Source of the DNA: Porticoccaceae bacterium
GTDB taxonomy: Bacteria; Pseudomonadota; Gammaproteobacteria; Pseudomonadales; Porticoccaceae
Direction: 5' to 3'
DNA length: 32,874 nt
Assembly (NCBI GenBank): GCA_012960115.1
Contig: DUBX01000012.1
Coordinates: 1-32,874 of the forward strand
The notes under the pieces are model-generated. The model saw nothing but the letters and a program-made list of their open reading frames with translations. It did no database searches and was not told the origin of the DNA. This document shows positions 9,885 through 17,783 of the stretch, one piece after another. The first letter of the stretch is position 1; every line of letters starts with the position of its first letter. A program made the position numbers and the translations under genes.

Positions 9885-11090
9885 ATGGCTAAATTTGATA
9901 GTACTGTAGGCACTCTTAGGTTTACTGAAGCAACGGATTTATCGATCCCCACCCTGTCAATTTTAGACTCTGAGGGTGAGCTGAGAAAAGGTGCCAAATC
10001 GCCCGTAATAGATAAAGACACCGCGCTAAAGATATATCGCGACATGACCTATATTCGCGCCCTTGATGAGCGAATGATCTCTGCTCAGCGTCAAGGGCGA
10101 CTCAGTTTTTATATGACTTGTACAGGTGAAGAGGCGGCGGTTGTTGGATCTATCGCTGGGTTTACCGATCGAGATATGATCATGGCTCAGTATCGAGAGC
10201 AAGCTGCTTTACGTTACCGTGGGTTCACCTCTGAACAATTCATGAACCAACTGTTGAGCAATGATCTCGATTTAGGAAAGGGTCGTCAGATGCCGGTTCA
10301 CTATGGCAGCAGAGCACTCAATTACATGACCATAAGTTCAACTTTGGCAACGCAAATACCACAAGCCGCTGGCTATGCCTACGGTCAAAAATTGTCAGGC
10401 AACGATGCCTGTACAGTTTGTTATTTTGGCGATGGCGCTGCCTCTGAAGGTGACTTTCACGCTGGCCTGAATATGGCGGCGGTACTTGAATGTCCAGTGG
10501 TGTTTGTAGTTAGAAACAATGGGTACGCTATTTCCACTCCCAGCTCGGAACAGTTTGCTGGTGATGGTATTGCTCCACGGGGTATTGGCTATGGTATTAA
10601 AACAATTAGAGTTGATGGCAATGATATCTTGGCAGTCTACGCGGCGGGGGTAGCGGCACGGAAGTTAGCCATCGATAGTAGTGGCCCGGTGATGATAGAA
10701 ACTATGAGTTATCGCCTTGGAGCCCACTCTACCTCGGATGACCCAGCAAGTTATCGAAATGCAGAAGAAGAGAAACTATGGGCGGAAAAAGACCCGATTC
10801 TTCGTATGAGAAAATGGCTTTTGGGTAAAGGTTGGTGGAGTGATCAGCAAGATCATCAGCTAATAGCTCATTATAAGAAAGAAATTTTGGATGCCTTAAA
10901 GGCACAAGAAAAGCGTCCCTCACCCTCTCTTAATGGTTTGATAACAGATGTTTATCAAACACCGCCGCGACATTTACAGCAGCAGTATGTGGAGTTACAG
11001 CAACATATTGATAAGTACCCCGATCATTATTTAGCCAATCCAGCTAACTCTGATAGAGCTCATCCCTCATCCTCAGTTCAGTTTACCTAG
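9885..11090 (+). CDS. bkdA1: Branched-chain 2-oxoacid dehydrogenase E1 component, alpha subunit
   Basis: The alpha half of the thiamine-diphosphate decarboxylase that acts on 2-oxo acids from valine, leucine and isoleucine. The 401 residues contain the TPP/magnesium motif GDGAASEGDFHAGLN through NN (182-212) and the flexible loop YRLGAHSTSDDPASYR near 277-292. The N-terminal extension before LKIYRDMTYIRALDERM (about 45 residues) is typical of bacterial BkdA1 rather than pyruvate dehydrogenase E1-alpha. GAGGGAT lies 7 bases before the ATG. The beta gene follows after 9 bases. Paralogous pyruvate or acetoin E1-alpha is the main alternative, made less likely by the Lrp gene next door. Confidence 0.92.
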   Translation: MAKFDSTVGTLRFTEATDLSIPTLSILDSEGELRKGAKSPVIDKDTALKIYRDMTYIRALDERMISAQRQGRLSFYMTCTGEEAAVVGSIAGFTDRDMIMAQYREQAALRYRGFTSEQFMNQLLSNDLDLGKGRQMPVHYGSRALNYMTISSTLATQIPQAAGYAYGQKLSGNDACTVCYFGDGAASEGDFHAGLNMAAVLECPVVFVVRNNGYAISTPSSEQFAGDGIAPRGIGYGIKTIRVDGNDILAVYAAGVAARKLAIDSSGPVMIETMSYRLGAHSTSDDPASYRNAEEEKLWAEKDPILRMRKWLLGKGWWSDQQDHQLIAHYKKEILDALKAQEKRPSPSLNGLITDVYQTPPRHLQQQYVELQQHIDKYPDHYLANPANSDRAHPSSSVQFT

Positions 11091-11099
11091 GCCCCAGTC

Positions 11100-12077
11100 A
11101 TGGCTCAGATTAATCTTTTACAAGCGGTCAATAGCGCGATAGATACGGCAATGGGTGCCGACGAGCGGGTTATCTGTTTGGGCGAGGATGTCGGGAAATT
11201 TGGCGGTGTCTTTCGTGCTACTAGTGATTTACAAGACAAGTATGGAGAAGCTAGGTGCTTTAATACGCCAATCACCGAGCAAGGGATAGTTGGGTTTTCA
11301 ATTGGTTTGGCAGCCCAAGGATCGGTGCCAGTCGCTGAAATTCAGTTTGCTGATTATATTTTTCCGGCCTTTGATCAAATTGTGAACGAGGCGGCTAAAT
11401 TTCGTTATCGGAGCGGCGACCAATTTAATTGTGGGGGGTTAACTATTCGCGCTCCCTATGGTGGTGGCATTTCGGGTGGCCTCTATCACTCCCAATCGCC
11501 CGAGGCCTATTTCTGTCATACACCAGGGCTTAAAGTAGTTATCCCCAGTACGGCGTATCAAGCCAAAGGGCTGTTGTTGGCCGCGATTAGGGACCCAGAT
11601 CCGGTGATTTTCTTTGAGCCAAAAGCTATTTATAGGGCTGAGGTCGGTGAGGTTCCAGAGACTGACTATGTTTTACCCCTAGGTGTGGCTGAGATAATGA
11701 GCGAGGGTTGTGATATCACTTTGGTCGGATGGGGCGCCCAGATGCATCAGCTTCATCGGGCCGCGAAAATGGCCGCTAAGGATGGAATTTCCTGTGAGGT
11801 GATTGATTTACGCACGCTATTACCATGGGATGTTGATACGGTGGCGCAGTCCGTGGAAAAAACCGGACGCCTAATTATTAGTCATGAGGCGCCTCGGACA
11901 GGAGGCTTTGCCGGTGAGGTTTCAGCCACCATTCAGGAATGCTGCTTTTTGTCATTAGAAGCACCCATTCTGCGCATCACCGGAATGGACACTCCGTTTC
12001 CATTGGTATTTGAGAAAGAATATATGCCAGACTATTTAAAGCTCTATGAAGCTATTAAAGCCAGCGTTAACTTCTAA
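11100..12077 (+). CDS. bkdA2: Branched-chain 2-oxoacid dehydrogenase E1 component, beta subunit
   Basis: The 325-residue beta subunit completes the E1 heterotetramer with the upstream alpha subunit. Recognisable blocks are [74 protein letters not shown] with [16 protein letters not shown], and near the end the transketolase C-domain segments [11 protein letters not shown] and [17 protein letters not shown]. The length and motifs match branched-chain E1-beta closely. It is cotranscribed with E1-alpha (9-base gap) and E2 (25-base gap). Confidence 0.93.
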   Translation: MAQINLLQAVNSAIDTAMGADERVICLGEDVGKFGGVFRATSDLQDKYGEARCFNTPITEQGIVGFSIGLAAQGSVPVAEIQFADYIFPAFDQIVNEAAKFRYRSGDQFNCGGLTIRAPYGGGISGGLYHSQSPEAYFCHTPGLKVVIPSTAYQAKGLLLAAIRDPDPVIFFEPKAIYRAEVGEVPETDYVLPLGVAEIMSEGCDITLVGWGAQMHQLHRAAKMAAKDGISCEVIDLRTLLPWDVDTVAQSVEKTGRLIISHEAPRTGGFAGEVSATIQECCFLSLEAPILRITGMDTPFPLVFEKEYMPDYLKLYEAIKASVNF

Positions 12078-12102
12078 TAACCGACTAACTAGGAAGCAGG
12101 CT

Positions 12103-13311
12103 ATGAAAATAGATTTTATTTTACCTGATATCGGAGAGGGCATCATTGAGTGTGAGGTGATCGAATGGAAGGTGAAAGAGGGCGACCTCATAGAGGAGGA
12201 TCAAGTTGTAGCCGATGTCAGTACCGACAAAGCTATTGTCGAAATTCCCTCGATGCACTCTGGTCGAGTCACTAAACTTTACTATGACGCTGGTGATATC
12301 GCTAAGGTCCACTCGCCGCTTTACGCCATCGAAATTGATGATGCACAGACGTCAGAATCAACGAACGTGGAGACAAAGCCTGATCTTAAGCTTGAACTGG
12401 TTAAACAACAGCCGGTTGCTAAGCACCTCGTCGATAATACCAAGGTACTAACGACACCGGCAGTGCGTAAGTTGGCTCGTCAGAATGACCTTGATCTCTC
12501 TAAAATTGAGGGCTCGGGGAAACAAGGGCGTGTGCTAAAAGAAGATGTATTGAGATATTTAGATAAACCTTTAGTGCCCATTGTTCCGACACTCATTACC
12601 GTGGGGCAGGATCGACGAGAGCCGATTGTTGGGGTGCGCAAAATCATGGCACGGCATATGAGTGACTCTGTTTCAAGTATTCCGCACTTTACGTTTGTTG
12701 ATGAAATTGATGTCACCGAACTCATAAAGCTAAGAGCTAGCTTGAAAGCGAGATATGGTAATGATGATCTTAAGATAACGCTGATGCCCTTGTTGATGAA
12801 GGCTCTTTCTCTGTCTTTATTAGCGTTTCCCATTATCAATAGTCGAGTTGATAGTGACTTTAGTGAACTAACTTACCTTGCCAATCACAATATTGGCATG
12901 GCAGTGGATGGTAAAACAGGCTTGTTAGTACCTAATGTAAAGGATGTACAACAGCGATCAATAGTTGAAATAGCACAAGAAATAGGACGTTTAACAGGGG
13001 CTGCTCGCTCTGGCATTATTAGTCCGGCAGACTTAAAAGGCGGCACCCTTACCATGTCTAATATTGGAGCCATTGGCGGTATCTCAGCGGCCCCCATTAT
13101 TAATAAACCTGAAGTTGCCATTGTTGCTCTGGGTAAAATTCAAGGGCTTCCGCGGTTTGACGGTAACGGTCAGTTAGTTGAACGACAGATTATGACGGTA
13201 AGTTGGTCAGGGGATCATCGAGTTATCGATGGCGCTACTATCGCCCGCTTCAATAACCATTGGAAAGCGTACTTAGAAACCCCTGACACTATGATGGCAA
13301 ACATGATTTAA
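12103..13311 (+). CDS. bkdB: Branched-chain 2-oxoacid dehydrogenase E2 (dihydrolipoyl acyltransferase)
   Basis: Core acyltransferase of the complex, moving the acyl group from E1-bound thiamine to CoA. The 402-residue protein has one lipoyl domain (1-80) with Lys43 in DVSTDKAIVEIPS as the lipoylated residue, a peripheral-subunit-binding domain at about 116-152 (TTPAVRKLARQNDLDLSKIE), and a C-terminal catalytic domain ending with GDHRVIDGATIARF, which carries the catalytic histidine. The ATG with AGGAAG upstream was chosen; the longer in-frame start at 12046 lies inside bkdA2. No E3 (lipoamide dehydrogenase) gene follows, so E3 must be shared with another complex. Confidence 0.94.
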   Translation: MKIDFILPDIGEGIIECEVIEWKVKEGDLIEEDQVVADVSTDKAIVEIPSMHSGRVTKLYYDAGDIAKVHSPLYAIEIDDAQTSESTNVETKPDLKLELVKQQPVAKHLVDNTKVLTTPAVRKLARQNDLDLSKIEGSGKQGRVLKEDVLRYLDKPLVPIVPTLITVGQDRREPIVGVRKIMARHMSDSVSSIPHFTFVDEIDVTELIKLRASLKARYGNDDLKITLMPLLMKALSLSLLAFPIINSRVDSDFSELTYLANHNIGMAVDGKTGLLVPNVKDVQQRSIVEIAQEIGRLTGAARSGIISPADLKGGTLTMSNIGAIGGISAAPIINKPEVAIVALGKIQGLPRFDGNGQLVERQIMTVSWSGDHRVIDGATIARFNNHWKAYLETPDTMMANMI

Positions 13312-13322
13312 AGGGGCGGAGT

Positions 13323-14639
13323 TTAGTTGCTAATAGCGGAATAGTTCTCCAATGTGTTTACGATAATCTGCCCATTTTTCATAACGAATACAGGCTTTTC
13401 GAGGGCGCTAATATCTACCAAAGGATTTCCGGATACGGCAATAATGTCAGCCAATTTATCGACTTCAATGCTTCCTATTTGATCATCCCACTGAAGTAAC
13501 TCCGCACCGACACTGGTGCCAGCTTTAATGGCATCCATGGGGCTTAAGCCGGCCTCTACTAGTGTGGCAAATTCCCGCGCACAAACATGGGACTCTATGG
13601 CGTACCCGCATAGATCGGAGCCGACCGCTATCTTTACCCCAGCTCTATGTGCTTTTCCGATCATTTGAAGCCAGTCATTCCTAAAAGAAAGATAAAAATC
13701 GTCATTCTTACTTTGTGCAAGCAGTTTGCCACTATTGGCATAGTAATCTCCCACGTAGATGGTCGGAACATAATAAGTCTGATGTTCAACCATTAGGGCA
13801 ATAGATGCCTCGTCGAGATAACTGCCATGCTCAATTGATCTTGCGCCGGCAATAACAGCTTGATTAATACCTGCTGTGGCATGAGCATGAGCTGCGACCG
13901 GAATATTTTGACGAGAGGCTTCTTCCATTGCTGCGCTAAGTTCTTCTGGGCTAAACGCGACATTTCTTGGATCGTCACCGACAGACATAAATGCGCCAGT
14001 CACCATAATTTTTATCCAATCTGACCCATATTTGATCTCTTGTCGGATAGCCTTACGGATTTCATCAGGGCCATCAGCTATTAGTCCATCGGCGATAACC
14101 TGTTGTTCTGGAGAGAAATAATTTATGTCACCTCCACCTCCGGTGATCGAGATATAGTGCGCAGCACCTGTAAGACGGGGGCCGATAAAAACGCCTTCGT
14201 CAATAGTTCTGCGAATATCTTGGTTAGCATAGTAGACATCGCCATCGCCCATGACTCTGATGGTGGTCCATCCCGCTATTAGTAAACGTTGGAGGGTTGA
14301 TAGACCTAGGAGCGCTTTATAGGCCGAGGAGCTTTGCAAATGACCATTCTGATAATCATTTTTATAAAGTAGTGGATGCTCGTGGGCATTAATCATTCCA
14401 GGCATAAGAGTGGTGCCTGGGAGCTTTATTCTTATTGCGCCGTTTGGAATTTTGGTGGGATCCACAATGGCGGTGATTTTAGAATCCGTTACTATGACCG
14501 CTTTATTTTTCAGCAGATCATTTGATTTCCCATCGATTACACCATCGGATAGAAGAGCGTATTGTTCGGCATAAGTGTTTGGTGAGAGGCTGATAACGAG
14601 CACAATGAGAAGCGTACACAGAGCATTTAATATAGGCAT
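13323..14639 (-). CDS. Secreted metal-dependent amidohydrolase, prolidase/imidazolonepropionase-like
   Basis: A 438-residue enzyme with a signal peptide (hydrophobic stretch 5-20, likely cleavage after Ala24 in NTYAEQ), so it acts in the periplasm or outside the cell. The amidohydrolase metal ligands are all visible: His86 and His88 in NAHEHP, Lys210 in GSDWIKIMVTGA (carboxylated lysine), His251/His253 in AAHAHA, His271 in IEHGSYLD and Asp342 in VGSDLCG. This pattern is that of the Xaa-Pro dipeptidase-like branch; the substrate is not evident. It converges on the E2 gene with an 11-base gap and no visible terminator between them. GGGGAAA precedes the ATG. Confidence 0.88.
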   Translation of the reverse strand: MPILNALCTLLIVLVISLSPNTYAEQYALLSDGVIDGKSNDLLKNKAVIVTDSKITAIVDPTKIPNGAIRIKLPGTTLMPGMINAHEHPLLYKNDYQNGHLQSSSAYKALLGLSTLQRLLIAGWTTIRVMGDGDVYYANQDIRRTIDEGVFIGPRLTGAAHYISITGGGGDINYFSPEQQVIADGLIADGPDEIRKAIRQEIKYGSDWIKIMVTGAFMSVGDDPRNVAFSPEELSAAMEEASRQNIPVAAHAHATAGINQAVIAGARSIEHGSYLDEASIALMVEHQTYYVPTIYVGDYYANSGKLLAQSKNDDFYLSFRNDWLQMIGKAHRAGVKIAVGSDLCGYAIESHVCAREFATLVEAGLSPMDAIKAGTSVGAELLQWDDQIGSIEVDKLADIIAVSGNPLVDISALEKPVFVMKNGQIIVNTLENYSAISN

Positions 14640-14771
14640 ACTATATTTTCCCCTTGAATTAATGTTTTAATTATATACTGGCCTTGGTCGTTTTTAGTAA
14701 TGAATCGTGATAAAAATAAAAAGCGAAACCTAGTACAAGTAACAAAAATATTTAATACAGGGTAGGTGTTT

Positions 14772-16775
14772 GTGGCACAAAATAATCCTAAAAAAATCTT
14801 TGATCGCGCTATAGATTTATTGAAAAAGGGTGCTTCAGATGAAGCAGAAAGTCTATGTCGTTCTTGTTTATCGAAAAATGAGCACGATGTAAATTTTCTA
14901 TCTTTGCTGGGGACTATTTTACTTCGTAAGAATGATTTTGAGGGAGCTGAGAAACTTTTGAGGACAGTGGCTGAAATAGCCCCAGGCTATCCCAACGTTC
15001 AAGAGGACTTAGGCACGGTACTGCTTAACCTTGGCAAGGCTGAAGAGGCTTTGATTCCGCTTCAAAAGGCGATAGAGAATAACCCCAAGAGTGCAAGTGG
15101 ATTTTCTAAGCTCGGAGGCGCGCTCAAAAGTTTGGGTAGAGATGAGGCGGGTGATGCAGCTCTCAAGTATGCCGCAGATTTGTCTCCCGCTCAGGCTGAC
15201 TTAGAAAAAGCGACCTTGCTTTTTGCAGAGGGGAAGTTTCGTGAATCTGAGGTGTTAGCCAAAAAGTTGATAGATAATAATCCTAGAGATGTAAATGCTG
15301 GACTACTTTTAGGGCGAATTGCAATTGATGCTCGTGCTTATGATGAAGCAGAAATGCTGTTGCGAAAAGTCGTGGAGATTGCACCACGATTTGTTCCTGC
15401 TTGGCATGATCTAGTAGCAGCTCTTAAAGAACAGGGCAAAGAAGAAGAAGCCATTAAGGCTATTGAAAGAGTTCTTCAGATGGAGCCAACCAACGCAGGA
15501 TCTCATTACTACTATGCAGGACTCTTAGCAATGGTTGGACGCACTGAGGAGTCAGCCGAATCGTATAAGCGCGCTGTTGAGATAGACCCTAAATTGGTTG
15601 GTGCTTATTTAGGTCTTGGTCATGTGCTTAAAACGTTGGGTGATCAGGAGGGTGGCATTGCCTCCTATAGGGCCGCCATCGCTTTGAGACCGAATTTGGG
15701 AGAAATATATTTTAGTCTTTCTAACCTCAAAACATTTCGGTTCGCCAATGATGAGATAGATGACATGGTCAAGCGTATTAGCCATGAGTCTCTAAGTTCT
15801 GAGTCAGTGGTGCATTTGGCTTTCAGTTTGGGTAAGGCATTTGAAGATAAGAAAGACTATGACCGTGCTTTTCAATATTACAGTCAGGGTAATGAGGCAC
15901 ATCGGAATAGTATCGTTTATGATCCAGTGAGAACCGAGGTATCCCATGGCAAGATAAAAGAAACGTTTAGTGAAGATTTTTTTAATAGAATTAAGAAAAC
16001 CCAGCCGGGCGTCAAAGATCCCGACCCAATCTTTATCGTTGGACTGCCTCGCTCAGGGTCAACACTGTTAGAGCAGATTTTAGCTAGCCATAGTTTAGTT
16101 GATGGTACTAGTGAGTTGGCTGATCTTGGGATTGTCTCTCAGATGATTACTAATAAGGATAAAGGGCGAGTCTTTCCTGGAGGCATCCTCGAAATGAGTG
16201 ATGATGAGATAACTTACTTGGGTCAGCAATATTTAGATAGGTCTCAGCAACAACGACGTGGCGCACCATTTTTTACTGACAAAATGCCTAATAATTTCGC
16301 TCATATTGGGCTTATCCAGGCAATAATACCAAATGCCAAGATCATTGATGCTCGTCGCCATCCTTTAGATAGCTGCGTAGGTTCTTTTAAACAGCATTTT
16401 GCAAAAGGACAAACATTTACCTATGACATGTTCGAGTTAGGCGAGTTCTATCTTCAATATGATCAGTTGATGGCATACTGGAATGAGGTATTGCCGGGCA
16501 AAGTTTTGCGTGTTCAGTACGAAGATGTAGTTCAGGACTTGGAAACTCAAGTCAGGCGTATTCTTGACTATTGCGAGCTCCCTTTTGAAGAGGCTTGCGT
16601 TAATTTTCATGAAACAGAGCGGGCGGTCAGAACGGCTAGTTCTGAACAAGTCAGGCAACCAATTTATAACAAGTCGGTAAACACGTGGAAGCGGTTTGAC
16701 TCACATATTGGTGACTTAAAAGAAGTTCTAGAGCCCCTGTTAGATGCGTCTGACCCAACAATAATAGTGCGGTGA
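14772..16775 (+). CDS. TPR-repeat sulfotransferase family protein
   Basis: About 370 residues of tetratricopeptide repeats are fused to a PAPS-dependent sulfotransferase domain. The 5'-phosphosulfate-binding loop is IFIVGLPRSGSTLLEQIL (about 418-435) and the 3'-phosphate-binding segment is DARRHPLDSCVGSFKQHF (about 525-542). I chose the GTG at 14772 because GGTAGG lies 5 bases upstream; a GTG at 14766 would add two residues. Such proteins are common beside TonB receptors in marine gammaproteobacteria and are thought to modify an unknown acceptor, perhaps a protein tyrosine or a sugar. It overlaps or abuts the propeller-like gene downstream, suggesting a joint function. Confidence 0.9.
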   Translation: MAQNNPKKIFDRAIDLLKKGASDEAESLCRSCLSKNEHDVNFLSLLGTILLRKNDFEGAEKLLRTVAEIAPGYPNVQEDLGTVLLNLGKAEEALIPLQKAIENNPKSASGFSKLGGALKSLGRDEAGDAALKYAADLSPAQADLEKATLLFAEGKFRESEVLAKKLIDNNPRDVNAGLLLGRIAIDARAYDEAEMLLRKVVEIAPRFVPAWHDLVAALKEQGKEEEAIKAIERVLQMEPTNAGSHYYYAGLLAMVGRTEESAESYKRAVEIDPKLVGAYLGLGHVLKTLGDQEGGIASYRAAIALRPNLGEIYFSLSNLKTFRFANDEIDDMVKRISHESLSSESVVHLAFSLGKAFEDKKDYDRAFQYYSQGNEAHRNSIVYDPVRTEVSHGKIKETFSEDFFNRIKKTQPGVKDPDPIFIVGLPRSGSTLLEQILASHSLVDGTSELADLGIVSQMITNKDKGRVFPGGILEMSDDEITYLGQQYLDRSQQQRRGAPFFTDKMPNNFAHIGLIQAIIPNAKIIDARRHPLDSCVGSFKQHFAKGQTFTYDMFELGEFYLQYDQLMAYWNEVLPGKVLRVQYEDVVQDLETQVRRILDYCELPFEEACVNFHETERAVRTASSEQVRQPIYNKSVNTWKRFDSHIGDLKEVLEPLLDASDPTIIVR

Positions 16776-16780
16776 TCCAT

Positions 16781-17710
16781 ATGAATTTACCTAAGTTGAT
16801 AGCAACTTCGGTGGTCAGGGGCAGTGAAAAAGGACAGAGTCATGGTGGGGTATATACTATAGACTTTGATAGCCTTGTGGTTGAGCAACATATTGATTGG
16901 AATGATGGTGAAATCGATTTCTCAGGGCGTGGATGGGACAGAGGCCTCAGGGGGATTGAGTTCTTTGATCAACAGGTATGGATAGCAGCAAGCGATGAGC
17001 TCTTTTGCTACAGTCCAACATTTGAGTTATTAGGCTCTTATCGAAACGAATATCTTAAACACTGTCATGAAATCAGTCGTCGCGATCACTTACTCTTCCT
17101 TACATCAACAGGCTATGACAGTCTTCTTGTGTTTAACCTAAACACGCTGAGTTTTAGTTGGGGTATGTATATTTCGAAAAATGGCAATCAGTGGGTTGGT
17201 CAACGATTTGATCCTATGGCAAATAAAGGGCCCCCATTTTCGAACAATTACCATATCAATATGGTGCATGTGGAAGAAACAGGGGTTTACTTTAGTGGCT
17301 TGCATACACGCGCACTACTAAGATTACAGTCGGATATGACTATTGCGCAGGTTTGTAGTCTTCCCGAGGGTATACATAACGCTAGACCTTTTGCAGAAGG
17401 GGTTATATTCAATGATACGAAGAGTGATGTTTTGCGCCATGTGCGACGAGTTGGGAAGACTGTAACTGTCAAAGTTCCCTCGTATAAAGAAGAAGATTTG
17501 AAATTTCATGGAGTAGACAGTGCGCAAATCGCGAGGCAGTCCTTTGGTCGTGGTCTTTGTGTAGTGAATAATCAAGTTGTAGCTGCAGGATCATCTCCAT
17601 CCACCATTGGTCTTTATGATATGGAAGCAGGAGAGCGAATAGCGGTGGTGAATTTAACCATGGATATTCGCAATGCCATTCATGGACTAGAAGTCTGGCC
17701 GTTCAATTAA
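16781..17710 (+). CDS. Propeller-like protein paired with the TPR-sulfotransferase
   Basis: A 309-residue protein of beta-strand-rich repeats, for example RGIEFFDQQVWIAASDELFC, HLLFLTSTGYDSLLVFNLNT and GLCVVNNQVVAAGSSPSTIG, typical of a beta-propeller. It resembles uncharacterised DUF4915/TIGR03032-type proteins, a tentative match by eye. No signal peptide is visible, so it is probably cytoplasmic like its partner. The ATG at 16781 is preceded by GGTGA 5 bases away; a GTG at 16772 would overlap the upstream stop as GTGA. Both starts imply translational coupling. Conserved HxH-containing spots (CHEISRRDH, YHINMVHVE) might bind metal. The function is unknown. Confidence 0.75.
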   Translation: MNLPKLIATSVVRGSEKGQSHGGVYTIDFDSLVVEQHIDWNDGEIDFSGRGWDRGLRGIEFFDQQVWIAASDELFCYSPTFELLGSYRNEYLKHCHEISRRDHLLFLTSTGYDSLLVFNLNTLSFSWGMYISKNGNQWVGQRFDPMANKGPPFSNNYHINMVHVEETGVYFSGLHTRALLRLQSDMTIAQVCSLPEGIHNARPFAEGVIFNDTKSDVLRHVRRVGKTVTVKVPSYKEEDLKFHGVDSAQIARQSFGRGLCVVNNQVVAAGSSPSTIGLYDMEAGERIAVVNLTMDIRNAIHGLEVWPFN

Positions 17711-17717
17711 TTGGATA

Positions 17718-17744
17718 TAAAAAAAGGCACGCTTTGCGTGCCTT
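17718..17744 (-). terminator. Terminator of the TonB-receptor gene, possibly bidirectional
   Basis: AAGGCACGC-TTT-GCGTGCCTT is a perfect 9-bp stem. On the minus strand it is followed by a run of seven T residues, giving a strong intrinsic terminator 39 bp after the TonB-receptor stop. On the plus strand the tail is CTCTAT, so it would stop the propeller transcript less efficiently. Confidence 0.88.
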
Positions 17745-17783
17745 CTCTATATCAACGTTACAACTCTGATATTTGGAGATGCC

